NCBI RefSeq assembly: GCF_001297065.1
Contig: NZ_LHOX01000017.1
Location: forward strand, 1-64,000
DNA length: 64,000 nucleotides
Direction: 5' to 3'
From: Enterococcus sp. RIT-PI-f
Lineage (GTDB): Bacteria > Bacillota > Bacilli > Lactobacillales > Enterococcaceae
Made by a program: the position numbers and the translations under genes. Positions 8,469 to 17,160 of this stretch are shown one piece after another (position 1 is the first letter of the stretch; each line of letters opens with the position of its first letter). Under the pieces are notes generated by a model, which saw nothing but the letters and a program-made list of their open reading frames with translations, was not told the origin of the DNA and ran no database searches.

Positions 8469-9420
8469 ATGTTTTCCCTTCTGTTATAGTTTGACGTGCC
8501 TTGTAAGGTAACTTATGTGCTACTTTGCCCATAAACCTAATGTTATGACAATTTGTATGTCCAGACATTTTAAATGTTCTCCATTCTTCAGCTTGCATTG
8601 TAATCAGTTTTACTTCATCTATTTTTCCTTGAACCGTCAATGGATCTGATTCTGGAAGATAGGGATCAACAATTTCTGCTTTAACTGTCCTCATCCATAA
8701 ATTATTTGTTTCATTTCTATCTACCATATCAAAACGATAAGCAGCGACTTGTGATAACTGAGAAAAAACAATTAACCATTCAATCAATGAAAGCGCCCCC
8801 TCATGTTGACTTTGTATACCTGAGAAGTTGAGATTATTGATTGGTGTTCTGTTTATTCGTCCAAAAATTTCTAGCTTTTCATTTAACTGAATATCCAATA
8901 TATCGTGAAAAGACTGTTTCAAATGATTGGAAACATAACAATTTTTATCGCTATTCTTTTTAGATGCTGAATCCACAGGTATTTTTTCTTTTAGACTAAT
9001 ATTGATTTTCATTCCTTGAATATTGATTAAAAATGCGTAACATTTATTCACCCGATCAATAAGAGAATTTTTTATTGAAATGACGATTTGATCAATGTTT
9101 TCAATTGGAGTTGTAGCCGACTTAATCTCAAAACTTGTTAATAGTAATGTTTCGACAGGAACAGTAGAATTATTCTTCTCAAGATAAATCTCTGCAGCTA
9201 ACATTGCAAAAATCAATCCATCTACTGTGGATAAATGTGGTGTTAAATTAACCCCTGATTTTTCCGACCAAATACTCTCTTGCTGGATTCTGCCAATAAT
9301 GTGAAAATTTGGTGGTTTTTCTGTTATTTCACACCTTATTATTTGATAGACTGTTCCTTTGTGACCATAGCCAAAATAACGATTTTTGGCTTTACCTAAA
9401 ATTTGATCAATACCAACCAT
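8461..9420 (-). CDS. AvrD-like protein (putative hot-dog-fold acyl-condensing enzyme)
   Basis: A 319-residue protein without signal or membrane segments. The N-terminal IDQILGKAKNRYFGYGHKG block and the PHLSTVDGL block (about residues 73-81) match what I recall of AvrD of Pseudomonas syringae. AvrD directs formation of syringolides, acyl-sugar lactone elicitors, and is about 311 residues long. AvrD has been linked to the double hot-dog AfsA-type enzymes that couple beta-ketoacyl thioesters to a C3-C5 hydroxy compound. If the assignment holds, this enzyme would use an acyl-ACP, which fits the ACP-containing synthase nearby. AAGGGGAGG lies 5 nt before the ATG. It is the first gene after the regulatory-operon terminator. 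The family call is from memory of motifs. Confidence 0.62.
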   Translation of the reverse strand: MVGIDQILGKAKNRYFGYGHKGTVYQIIRCEITEKPPNFHIIGRIQQESIWSEKSGVNLTPHLSTVDGLIFAMLAAEIYLEKNNSTVPVETLLLTSFEIKSATTPIENIDQIVISIKNSLIDRVNKCYAFLINIQGMKINISLKEKIPVDSASKKNSDKNCYVSNHLKQSFHDILDIQLNEKLEIFGRINRTPINNLNFSGIQSQHEGALSLIEWLIVFSQLSQVAAYRFDMVDRNETNNLWMRTVKAEIVDPYLPESDPLTVQGKIDEVKLITMQAEEWRTFKMSGHTNCHNIRFMGKVAHKLPYKARQTITEGKTYG

Positions 9421-9480
9421 TTAATCCTCCCCTTACTTTTAATAATTCACTTTTTCTTGACTCTAATTATCAAAAAATGG

Positions 9481-9519
9481 GCAAAAAAAAACATCGGTAT
9501 TTTCCGAATGTTTTTTTGC
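9481..9519 (-). terminator. Terminator after the response regulator gene
   Basis: A near-perfect inverted repeat (arms of about 15 nt ending in CATTCGG and CCGATG) with A-rich and T-rich flanks lies directly after the regulator's TGA. It should end the kinase-regulator transcript and, read on the other strand, could also work in reverse. It separates the regulatory operon from the AvrD-led biosynthetic operon, which must therefore have its own promoter in about 60 nt, or depend on read-through. Confidence 0.75.
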
Positions 9520-9527
9520 GGTAATCC

Positions 9528-10133
9528 TCATTTCACTAAGTTTAACCTGATTCCTTCTCTAACTGCACCAATCCTGGTATTGACGGACAATTTGTTACAT
9601 ATCGTTGCTACATGTGTTTCGACGGTACGTCGGCTAATATATAATTGCTTAGCAATTTTTTCGTTCGTCATTTCATTAGCTACTAAATTCAATACTTCGA
9701 TTTCGATAGACGTTAAAAGACGCTGTTCCTCCCGTTTGAGTAAATGTACAGGTAAGATGGTGTTTCCATTTGAGATTGTCATGACAGCATGAATCAATTC
9801 ATCATAAGAAGCCTCTTTTCTTAAAAAAGCATTTACCCCCAACTCAATTGCCCGTTGGTGAATCAACTCGTCATAAAAACCGGAAATAAGTAAAAGTTTA
9901 GGTACTTGTGTAATTTCTTTTTGGATTGTAGGAATTAAATCAAAAGCATGACAATCTTTTAACATCATATCCATTACAATCACATCTATTGGTTGATGTT
10001 TTAGGCAAAGAAAAAAATCTTTTACATTGTTATATGCTCCGACAACCTCAAATGCGCTTTCTCTTTGTAAGGAATTTCGTAAACCTTCAAGTACCAATTG
10101 ATGATCATCTAAAAGTACGATGTTTATCTTCAT
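9528..10133 (-). CDS. NarL/ComA-type response regulator
   Basis: A 201-residue two-component regulator. The receiver domain (1-120) has the acidic pair DD at 9-10, the phosphoacceptor Asp55 (VIVMDMM), Ser at SGF and Lys at FLRKE. The C-terminal LuxR-type helix-turn-helix (about 135-200) carries EIEVLNLVANEMTNEKIAKQL and SRRTVETHV. Its gene starts 2 nt after the kinase gene with a GAGGAG site. By analogy with ComA it probably activates transcription when phosphorylated; the neighbouring AvrD/oxoamine-synthase operon is the natural target (inference). Confidence 0.95.
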   Translation of the reverse strand: MKINIVLLDDHQLVLEGLRNSLQRESAFEVVGAYNNVKDFFLCLKHQPIDVIVMDMMLKDCHAFDLIPTIQKEITQVPKLLLISGFYDELIHQRAIELGVNAFLRKEASYDELIHAVMTISNGNTILPVHLLKREEQRLLTSIEIEVLNLVANEMTNEKIAKQLYISRRTVETHVATICNKLSVNTRIGAVREGIRLNLVK

Positions 10134-10135
10134 TA

Positions 10136-11899
10136 TTAAGTCTCCTCGAATTTTTCTTTTGGTATCTTTAAACGAATTATTGTTGGCATTTCCTGATATT
10201 CCAATGTACCACTTAACAGAAGTAGTTTTTCTTTGATAATATTCAGCCCAAAATGTAGCTCCATATCAACTTTAGTTTTTGTAAAAACACCGTTATCAAT
10301 TACTTCGAAAGAAAAAAACGAGTTGTCAGAATAACAAGTAATAATTATTTCTGTAGCCATTCCATGAAGAATACTGTTGTTTACTAATTCTCTTATTGAC
10401 CTTAATATAAAATTGTTAATTTCAGCAGACTCTGTATGTATGGATTTATCAAAAACAAACTGAATAAACACAGAATGTTTTTGTTGGGTTTGGGTAATCA
10501 AAGAGCTTAATGTTCTCTCTAGTCCAATTTCTTTAAGTAAGAGTGGATAGATATCTGAGCACAACTCTCGAAGCTGATAGATTAAACCATCTAAATGCTG
10601 AATGATTTCTTTTTTTGCGATTATATCAGTTGGATTCTGTTCAATTTCTCTCAGTGTATGAATGGTATCCTGAATGATACTATCATGAATAAAAGTTGAG
10701 ATATTCTCTCTCTCATTTTCAACTGCTATAAATAAACTCAGTGACTCTGAGACAATATTCCTCCGACTGAGCAAAACAAAAATTTCTTCAAGTAAGGGAA
10801 AAAATGCGTATAACAACAACAATAAGTAACCTAAGATAATTGACTGTGGAACATAATTTGTCAGATATATTGCTAAGAACGCGATAGTTGACAGAAATAC
10901 TGAAAATAAAAGATAAATAGTTGTTCTACTCACACGATAACGAAATTTAATTACTCCCCTTATTGTAAACATATGAAAAATACTGAGCAAAGGTAATAAT
11001 GAGAAAATAACTACTGAATAGTATGGCGCTATCCATACCCTTGGATATATATATAATAAAATTAAAGGCAATGTACTAATCAAACTGACCAATGGAATAT
11101 TGGTCTTATATTCTTTCATGTTCTTTGAACCTTTAACAGATTGGTATCCTAATTGAGCGAGTAAAATTAATAACACAATAGTAAAAATATCTAACGCCAG
11201 ATATTCGGACAACCAGTACGGAAGTTTAAAAGGTATCGCCAGTAATGCTAAGGAAATGTTCAAGGTGAAAAAAAGTCCTAAAAAGGTAATTAGGTTCTTA
11301 TTCGATTGATTACTATATTCAGCATCAAAGTACGTTTGAAGACAAATAGGAAATGATGAAAGCGCAGAAATAATAATTAATCTCCCAAAACTATTGCCAA
11401 TACTTGAAGGAAAAATTGCTAAGATAAGAAACATAACGTTAACAAGAAAGACACAAAAAATTCTTGATTTTCGAGACACTAATTGTTTACGATAAAAGTA
11501 AATCAAAAATATCATCAAAATAACACTTACAGAATAAAGAATAAGAAACGCTTTTTCAAAAAAAATATCAGCGTCAAACTGAATAACGATTGATTTACCA
11601 TCTCTTTCTAAATGAAGTTCTTTTGCTTGTTCGACAATTAACCATTTATTTAAAATGTGATTGTCATCTGCTAAGTCATTATCAATTAATACAACTTTAT
11701 CCCCTACCTCGATGTCCTCGTTTAACGCAGCTCCTCCCCCATGGATTCTCTTAACGATCCAGTCATCTTCATTTTTTTGAGCACGAATTCCCAAATAAGT
11801 AGTTTGATTAGAAAACACAAAAAAGTACACACTTATAACAATGAATATTAGAATGATTATCAGACTTGAACTATGCCAAATATTTGATTCTTTTGTCAT
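10136..11899 (-). CDS. ComP-like membrane sensor histidine kinase
   Basis: A 587-residue sensor. Membrane segment 1 (about 10-30) is followed by an outer domain of about 75 residues with PDZ-like features (DIEVGDKVVLIDN), then about seven further membrane segments (110-365). A HisKA_3 dimerisation helix carries the phospho-His in HDSIIQD (near residue 404), and a HATPase follows with N-box ELVNNSILHG and G-box DNG. The layout (membrane helix, PDZ-like outer domain, multi-helix sensor, HisKA_3) closely resembles Bacillus ComP, which senses a modified extracellular peptide. No GAF-like linker is seen, making it shorter than ComP (about 770 residues). It pairs with the downstream regulator. The ligand is unknown; the molecule made by the adjacent cluster is a candidate. 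Confidence 0.92.
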   Translation of the reverse strand: MTKESNIWHSSSLIIILIFIVISVYFFVFSNQTTYLGIRAQKNEDDWIVKRIHGGGAALNEDIEVGDKVVLIDNDLADDNHILNKWLIVEQAKELHLERDGKSIVIQFDADIFFEKAFLILYSVSVILMIFLIYFYRKQLVSRKSRIFCVFLVNVMFLILAIFPSSIGNSFGRLIIISALSSFPICLQTYFDAEYSNQSNKNLITFLGLFFTLNISLALLAIPFKLPYWLSEYLALDIFTIVLLILLAQLGYQSVKGSKNMKEYKTNIPLVSLISTLPLILLYIYPRVWIAPYYSVVIFSLLPLLSIFHMFTIRGVIKFRYRVSRTTIYLLFSVFLSTIAFLAIYLTNYVPQSIILGYLLLLLYAFFPLLEEIFVLLSRRNIVSESLSLFIAVENERENISTFIHDSIIQDTIHTLREIEQNPTDIIAKKEIIQHLDGLIYQLRELCSDIYPLLLKEIGLERTLSSLITQTQQKHSVFIQFVFDKSIHTESAEINNFILRSIRELVNNSILHGMATEIIITCYSDNSFFSFEVIDNGVFTKTKVDMELHFGLNIIKEKLLLLSGTLEYQEMPTIIRLKIPKEKFEET

Positions 11900-12328
11900 T
11901 GATCATTTCCCATGGAATCAACTATACAAGCAATTATGTATAAACTAAACATTTCAATAATATTTAGCCACTATCGCACATTCAATGCATCATGCATATA
12001 GTGACAAGCATTAGTCTATCCCTACTTGCTAGCTCAAATACTCTTCCATCCCTTTCCTAGATTGTATTACTTGAGTTGTCAATAGAATAATTTGAAAGCT
12101 TTTGTATAATCTCATGTGTACTTACTCAATATAATCATTAGATTCGTATTGAATTGTTGAAACATTTTGCATCTTAAGAATTCATTTGATAAATATCAGA
12201 TTAGTTATATAGAATATATTTGTTCGTTACTTGACAACAAATTTAAAAATCAAAGAAAAACAGGAGAATCCTTCACTCCAATATTATCATATTTACAAAA
12301 AAAATATATCATTTTTCTTTTTTAAAGA
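11900..12328. other. AT-rich intergenic region upstream of the sensor kinase
   Basis: About 430 nt without a supportable gene. It must hold the promoter for the kinase-regulator operon on the minus strand, but I see no pair of good -35 and -10 boxes at a proper spacing. It is also the junction between the biosynthetic cluster and the decayed conjugation genes. Confidence 0.5.
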
Positions 12329-13840
12329 TTAAAAAAGGAAAATCGGGTCAGAGTCCTTTTTTTTCATACTCACATAAGGATCAAGTACGCCCTGATTTTC
12401 CGGCTGATTTGTCAAGTTGAGAATATTGATTTCATCCGCAGTCTCTGGCAAGGTTCCTTTCCAGCTACCACGCTCTCCTTTTAGATTAAAAATCTCAGCT
12501 TGCCCACCGAGTAAACCAAAGAATGCAATTGCCAAATCATTGGTAATTGAACCTTTTACCTCTTGTGAGGTCAATGCGGTTTTCAGGTATATATTGCGTC
12601 CCGTTTCTACATTATAGCCAAGCTATAATCCCTCCAATTATCCTAGCATTTCGGTAGTTCCAAAACCAAGTCCAGCGAGAAAGTCAGAAGTAACATACTG
12701 GATATAGTCATTCATATAGCATTTGATTGGGGGCAAGAATTATTCATGTAAGCCCATCAGGTCGCCAAAAGGACGGACTAGTTTTACATTGGTATCACCA
12801 TAAAAATCGAACACTTCATCACAACGACGTTTTAGTTCATCTATGGATTCCAAAGCTTTCAAAATATTGGCATTCGTCTCTTTAACAGATTGATACGCAT
12901 GGTTGTCTAAATCTTTTAATTTCTTTTTCTTATTACGAACGTTAGCTAGTACTTTTTTATTAGTTACACTTTCTACATTCATACTCTTGTCGATGAAGAA
13001 AGTAAATTGTTGTTGCTGGTAATAAAAAAGTTCTGAGGAAGGAAACTCCATCTCCCCCACAATCGTATTGATTGCTAAATGCGTTTCATCCGATTCATGA
13101 TTTTCATCTTCCTTTCATAAGGAGCAAGGCTTTTCTTTAGTCAAACAACGACTGGGACCTAATAAGTTGTAGTGTTTCACCAAAGATTCCGACTTCAGCT
13201 TTTTCTTTGGCAACTGAAATTCGTACTCTTCAAATGGTGTACCCCTTACGCCATAGATATGTTCAATAAAATATGTGAAATCACTCGGTGTTACTCGTCT
13301 GACCTTAAATCTCCGAGCTAATTTACTTTCCATTAATTTTTCAAGCTTAGAATAGCGGTGAATTTCTTCATTGGATAAGGAAACAAAATCACCAATCAAA
13401 CTATGATTCACACCATAGACAAACTCTTGAAATCCAGACAAAAAAGATTTTTTCAGACTTTTCAGATTGACTTCCTCATCTGTGGCAATCAGTTTGAAAC
13501 CAATAAAAAAGCGATAATCAATCTGACTATCGCCAATCATAGATACTAAAGCATCTGTCTGTAAATCAATTCGTTGTTCAGCTACTTCTTTTAACCGACC
13601 TGTAATTTCCTTTTTCGATCACTCTTGCGTAGCTCGGATGCTACTTTCCGTGGCAATTTGTAAGGCATGGATCTTACCTTCACGATTTTGGGCAATAAAT
13701 TGGCGAAAATTATCAGGCACTTGATATTTCTGTTCGGGAGATAAGAAGGAATAGTTATAGGGTACTAGTTCGTAGTAGGCAAAACATTCTCCCTCTTGAT
13801 TAAAGACAAGATTATTTTCAATATACTTAATCGGGTACAT
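12329..13840 (-). pseudogene. Decayed VirB4-type conjugation ATPase (Tn916 Orf16-like)
   Basis: Four broken pieces, read from 13840 downward, match successive parts of the Tn916 Orf16 (VirB4/TraE) protein as I recall it: the N-terminus (MYPIKYIENNLVF...), a middle block starting MIGDSQIDYRFF, a block with GEMEFPSSELFYYQQ, and a block with TGRNIYLKTALTSQ and LPETADEINI. Frameshifts and stop codons separate them. Two internal deletions are apparent: one inside the coiled-coil block (ALESI joined to DELKRRC) and one that removes the Walker A loop (FFGLLGGQ, where GSLGGGKS would be expected). The C-terminal half (Walker B) is absent, ending at the biosynthetic cluster. The intact gene would power the mating channel; this copy cannot. 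Confidence 0.85.
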
Positions 13841-14216
13841 AGTTCAAACTCCTCACTAAGGTGATAGGTTCATCCCATCGTTTCTTCTGTTCTTTGATTT
13901 TCTTTCCTGCAAAAGTGACCTTAAACCGCAAGTGATAACTGATAAAAGATCGTAAAAATCCCAATGGTTTCTTGCCATCGAAGGTCTTTTGTGACATAAA
14001 CCAAGTAACCACCACTGGTATTCCTAAGTATTTAAAAAAAGCCCCCTCTATCATAGATAGTGGAGGCACCTGAGCAAATACGATGATAAACAGTAAAGAT
14101 AGAACGAACCAAGCCATTTGGTTGAAGGTCACAGGAAAAGGCAGCTGAAAGTCATTGATTGCGTAAATGACTTTTTCAACTGCCCAGATACTGGCATAAC
14201 TTTTTATTTTTTTCAT
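13827..14216 (-). CDS. tcpE: TcpE-family conjugal transfer membrane protein (Tn916 Orf17-like)
   Basis: A 129-residue protein with two adjacent membrane segments (about 33-52 and 58-75), a basic middle and a cytoplasmic tail. It resembles TcpE/Orf17 of Tn916-like elements, part of the Gram-positive type IV secretion channel. It lies just before the virB4 remnant and overlaps its start by 14 nt, which is the Tn916 order. The reading frame is intact although its partner is broken, so it is probably a leftover. Confidence 0.75.
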   Translation of the reverse strand: MKKIKSYASIWAVEKVIYAINDFQLPFPVTFNQMAWFVLSLLFIIVFAQVPPLSMIEGAFFKYLGIPVVVTWFMSQKTFDGKKPLGFLRSFISYHLRFKVTFAGKKIKEQKKRWDEPITLVRSLNYVPD

Positions 14217-14231
14217 TGTTTAGCCTCCTAC

Positions 14232-14261
14232 ACAAAAAACCACCGCTAATTTTGCGGTGGC
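14232..14261 (-). terminator. Terminator closing the nuclease-ATPase cassette
   Basis: A GC-rich hairpin (CCACCGC / GCGGTGG, 7-nt loop) is followed on the minus strand by a T run. It lies right after the ATPase stop and before tcpE, so it marks the cassette as an independent transcription unit inside the conjugation module. Confidence 0.85.
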
Positions 14262-14267
14262 TTGCAA

Positions 14268-15962
14268 CTATTGCTTATCAATTAATTTATTAAGATAATC
14301 TTTATTATCTTGATAATCATCTGTATTCATAAGTTGATACTTCTCATTTTCCAGAATGATTAAATTTAAATCCAAATCTGTATCATAGTCTTCTCTGTTA
14401 AATCCTAATGTTGAAATAATACATTGAGTATCTAAGGGAATATTTGCAAAGATATACTCAAAAAGAGTTTCCTTTTTCTGATCGTCTAGTTCAGCATGGT
14501 TGGGACTATCCATAACCAGTGGAAATTTTATGGCTTCAGGAAAAAATTCATTTTTCAGTTTAAGCAGGTTCATATACCAAATAACTGTTACGATTGGCTG
14601 ATTACTCCCTGTAGCTTTTACACTATTTTTAATATTTTCAATAGATTTATCATGTACTTCTTCTAGACCAAATTTGATAATATCTTGTTTCATAGACTTA
14701 AAGTAGAAAGAATTTACACCTTTCTTTTTCTTCGAATATTCTTTTAACTTTTTCGTTAAAACTTTAGCTTCAGCGACTAGCTCTTTATGATTAGAATTTT
14801 CGTCTGACCATTCCCCTTCGAGCTTAGTTTTTAGGTCAGAATAGCCCTGAATCTTCAAAATTTCATTTTGACTTTCCTTAGTACCTTTCAAAATTTTATT
14901 ATATTTATTTAGTCTTTTTAAATGGACTTTATAAACACTTTCTTTTTCTTCAATTTTTCTCTTAGCTGAAGATATAAAACTTTGTAACTCTAAACTTACC
15001 TGAGATAAATCTTCAATGTTAATATTTTTGATTATTCTAACATCAAGTGTATCTTCAAGATCTTGGCGACATAAAGGACATATATGTTCATGAAGTACCT
15101 GTTTAACATCTTTTTCTTCATGCCTCTTTCTAATACTAACATCCTCTAATGTTTTAGTAATTTTCACATAGTTACTCCTTAGATCAGACAATTCATTCTT
15201 TGTTTTCTGCAAGTCAGAATAGATAGCACGATACTCACTTTCTTGACGATCTAATTCTTTCCGCAGTGACTCAACATCTTCAGGGATTGCTTCAGGGATT
15301 TCTTGCTCGATTTTCTTAAGCATATTTGCAATAGTTGTCAGTTCTTGTTCACTCAACTTAAGCTTTTCATTCAAATTGTCCTGTTTTAGTTTCAAGTCAA
15401 AATAGTCTTTATTAAACAGCCCAAAATGAGTATATAATAGTGGTTCTTTGAAGTTGATAAACTGGCCTAAGCCAGTGAATGAGCCGAGCTTACTTCCGTC
15501 CATATGATCTTGATCCGTAAAACTTAGCATATATGCAAATGCTGGTGGAGCGATAATCAATTTGTTATCATTTTCTTTTCTCGACGGAAGATAGACAGAA
15601 AACCCAAACAATGGATACAATACTTCAGACAGCTCGTCTCTCTTATCTGTACCAACTAATAAGTTATGTTCTGCATCAAATAACTTAAAGAAACGCCCCA
15701 AACGTAAAATGGTATATCTTGTATCATCGATTGTAAAATCAACTACAAAAGTAACTGTATCTTTTTTCAGGTTATCATCAAAATATACATCTGCACCTAA
15801 TGCATAATAGACACTTTTCAGAATTAATGATTTGCCTTTTTTATTTCCATCTTCTTGATCCGAAGTAACAATATTTATACCAGATGTGAAGGATACTTTT
15901 TTAGCTTTTTGAGTTGCCGTTGAAAATAGATACACATTATTTACTATCAACTTCTTTGACAT
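14268..15962 (-). CDS. SMC/Rad50-like ABC ATPase of a putative defence module (LmuB-like)
   Basis: A 564-residue protein. The N-terminus carries a Walker A variant (GNKKGKSLILKS, about 38-49). A long Glu/Lys/Leu-rich coiled-coil region (about 190-440) is interrupted near residue 295 by CPLC, a Rad50-type zinc-hook motif. The C-terminus has a Walker B-like FPLVMDSPNHAELD (about 484). This is the build of SMC-like ATPases in Lamassu and ABC-three-component defence systems, where the ATPase senses DNA ends or replication intermediates and releases an effector. Its start overlaps the stop of the nuclease gene (TAATG). A recombination role cannot be excluded, but pairing with a Cap4/DUF4297-type nuclease favours defence. 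Confidence 0.75.
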   Translation of the reverse strand: MSKKLIVNNVYLFSTATQKAKKVSFTSGINIVTSDQEDGNKKGKSLILKSVYYALGADVYFDDNLKKDTVTFVVDFTIDDTRYTILRLGRFFKLFDAEHNLLVGTDKRDELSEVLYPLFGFSVYLPSRKENDNKLIIAPPAFAYMLSFTDQDHMDGSKLGSFTGLGQFINFKEPLLYTHFGLFNKDYFDLKLKQDNLNEKLKLSEQELTTIANMLKKIEQEIPEAIPEDVESLRKELDRQESEYRAIYSDLQKTKNELSDLRSNYVKITKTLEDVSIRKRHEEKDVKQVLHEHICPLCRQDLEDTLDVRIIKNINIEDLSQVSLELQSFISSAKRKIEEKESVYKVHLKRLNKYNKILKGTKESQNEILKIQGYSDLKTKLEGEWSDENSNHKELVAEAKVLTKKLKEYSKKKKGVNSFYFKSMKQDIIKFGLEEVHDKSIENIKNSVKATGSNQPIVTVIWYMNLLKLKNEFFPEAIKFPLVMDSPNHAELDDQKKETLFEYIFANIPLDTQCIISTLGFNREDYDTDLDLNLIILENEKYQLMNTDDYQDNKDYLNKLIDKQ

Positions 15963-17020
15963 TATAAACTCTCCTCCACTTTAATCATAACTATCAAACA
16001 TAATAATTCTATCTCTTCTAGTGAAAACTCTAATGGAAATGTAACAGACGATATAACAATATATTGTCTAACAAGTTCGAAAATTTGAGCAGACTCAAGT
16101 TTATCTGACTGCTCAAAAATATCATCTCTAATTTTCCCTTCAAGCTCTTGCCAATGAAAATCCATTTTAAGACGAGATATTACATCCGGTAATACCGTCA
16201 TGTATTTAAGGCGTTTACCAAGATTATTTTCAGCTTCCTGTATATATTTTTTACATTGTTCCATTATTGAAACAGACTGTTCTGCATAACGGCCCAAAAT
16301 AAGTTTAAATCGCTCTGAAGTAAAACCTTTTTTCTTCACTGCCTCTATGCGAGAATTTACCGGAAACTCATAGTTTGCCTTTTCCAAAGCCTCTTGTATT
16401 AAGAGAGTTAGTAACGCCCCAGGCTTAACCGGATATTCACTATAAAGTTGAACAAAAAAAGACTCAACACGTCCTACCATAGTTTCTCTGACTGTTGAAA
16501 TTCCAAGATCACTATTTATAAAGAATACATCTGATAAATCAATTTCCTCGTCAGGAAATTCAGCACTGATTGTTGATAAAAAGATACTTCTATTCTTTTC
16601 TTCAATTGTTTCAAGCGTTAATTCTGAGTTAGGTATCCTTAAATTATCAGGTACTCCTAAATGAAGATTGGAAACTATAGCTAGTTTAGACTTTGGCATA
16701 TTATTTTCTATTTCGGTATGTCGCAATTTATATAGAGTCCCGATAATGGAATGCTGTTTCAAAGGCTCTTTTTTTGTTAAAGCCCTAACTGTATATGATC
16801 CAGCATCTTTTTTTGACTTCACTTGAAAAAACTCAAGTCTATCACGATGATGAATTTCTACATCACAGACGTAATCAAAGACCATAGTGAAATCATCGGA
16901 ATTCATTAGCTCTCTTAAAAACCTGTCAATTCCCCAATAAATCTCATAAGAAAACCGATTTTTTGATCTGGATCCAGAAACATCTGCTTCATAAAGTGAA
17001 TATGCATCATCAATTACCAT
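15962..17020 (-). CDS. Cap4/DUF4297-like nuclease effector of a putative defence module (LmuA-like)
   Basis: A 352-residue soluble protein. Its N-terminus (SGSRSKNRFSYEIYWGIDRFL, then DYVCDVEIHHRD and FFQVKSK, about residues 14-72) fits the PD-(D/E)xK pattern of DUF4297/Cap4 nucleases, with Asp near 51 and a Q-x-K motif near 70. The C-terminal 200 residues are helical and unassigned, and may be the ATPase-contacting domain. In Lamassu-type systems such an effector is held by an SMC ATPase and cuts DNA on infection. Here the two genes overlap by 1 nt. The separate small middle component (LmuC) is not seen. AGGAGG precedes the ATG. Confidence 0.7.
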   Translation of the reverse strand: MVIDDAYSLYEADVSGSRSKNRFSYEIYWGIDRFLRELMNSDDFTMVFDYVCDVEIHHRDRLEFFQVKSKKDAGSYTVRALTKKEPLKQHSIIGTLYKLRHTEIENNMPKSKLAIVSNLHLGVPDNLRIPNSELTLETIEEKNRSIFLSTISAEFPDEEIDLSDVFFINSDLGISTVRETMVGRVESFFVQLYSEYPVKPGALLTLLIQEALEKANYEFPVNSRIEAVKKKGFTSERFKLILGRYAEQSVSIMEQCKKYIQEAENNLGKRLKYMTVLPDVISRLKMDFHWQELEGKIRDDIFEQSDKLESAQIFELVRQYIVISSVTFPLEFSLEEIELLCLIVMIKVEESL

Positions 17021-17048
17021 CGTTAAACCTCCTAAAAATGCTACTCTT

Positions 17049-17077
17049 ATTATAACACCTTGTCGAGAAGTTTTACT
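17049..17077 (-). promoter_or_regulatory. Possible promoter of the nuclease-ATPase cassette
   Basis: A consensus -10 (TATAAT) lies about 30 nt upstream of the nuclease start codon on the minus strand. The -35 position at 17-nt spacing holds only AGTAAA, a poor match, so the promoter is weak or activator-dependent, or my choice is wrong. Confidence 0.35.
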
Positions 17078-17160
17078 ATAGTAGATATATTGAAAGTGTG
17101 ATAAACACCTTCGATTAGTCGTTTTGGATATTTATTAATCAATGATGAAGCTTAATAATA

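Noticed and set aside
9309..9792. Plus-strand frames over the AvrD-like and regulator genes
   Set aside because: Antisense to conserved coding sequence and crossing a terminator; shadows of minus-strand genes.
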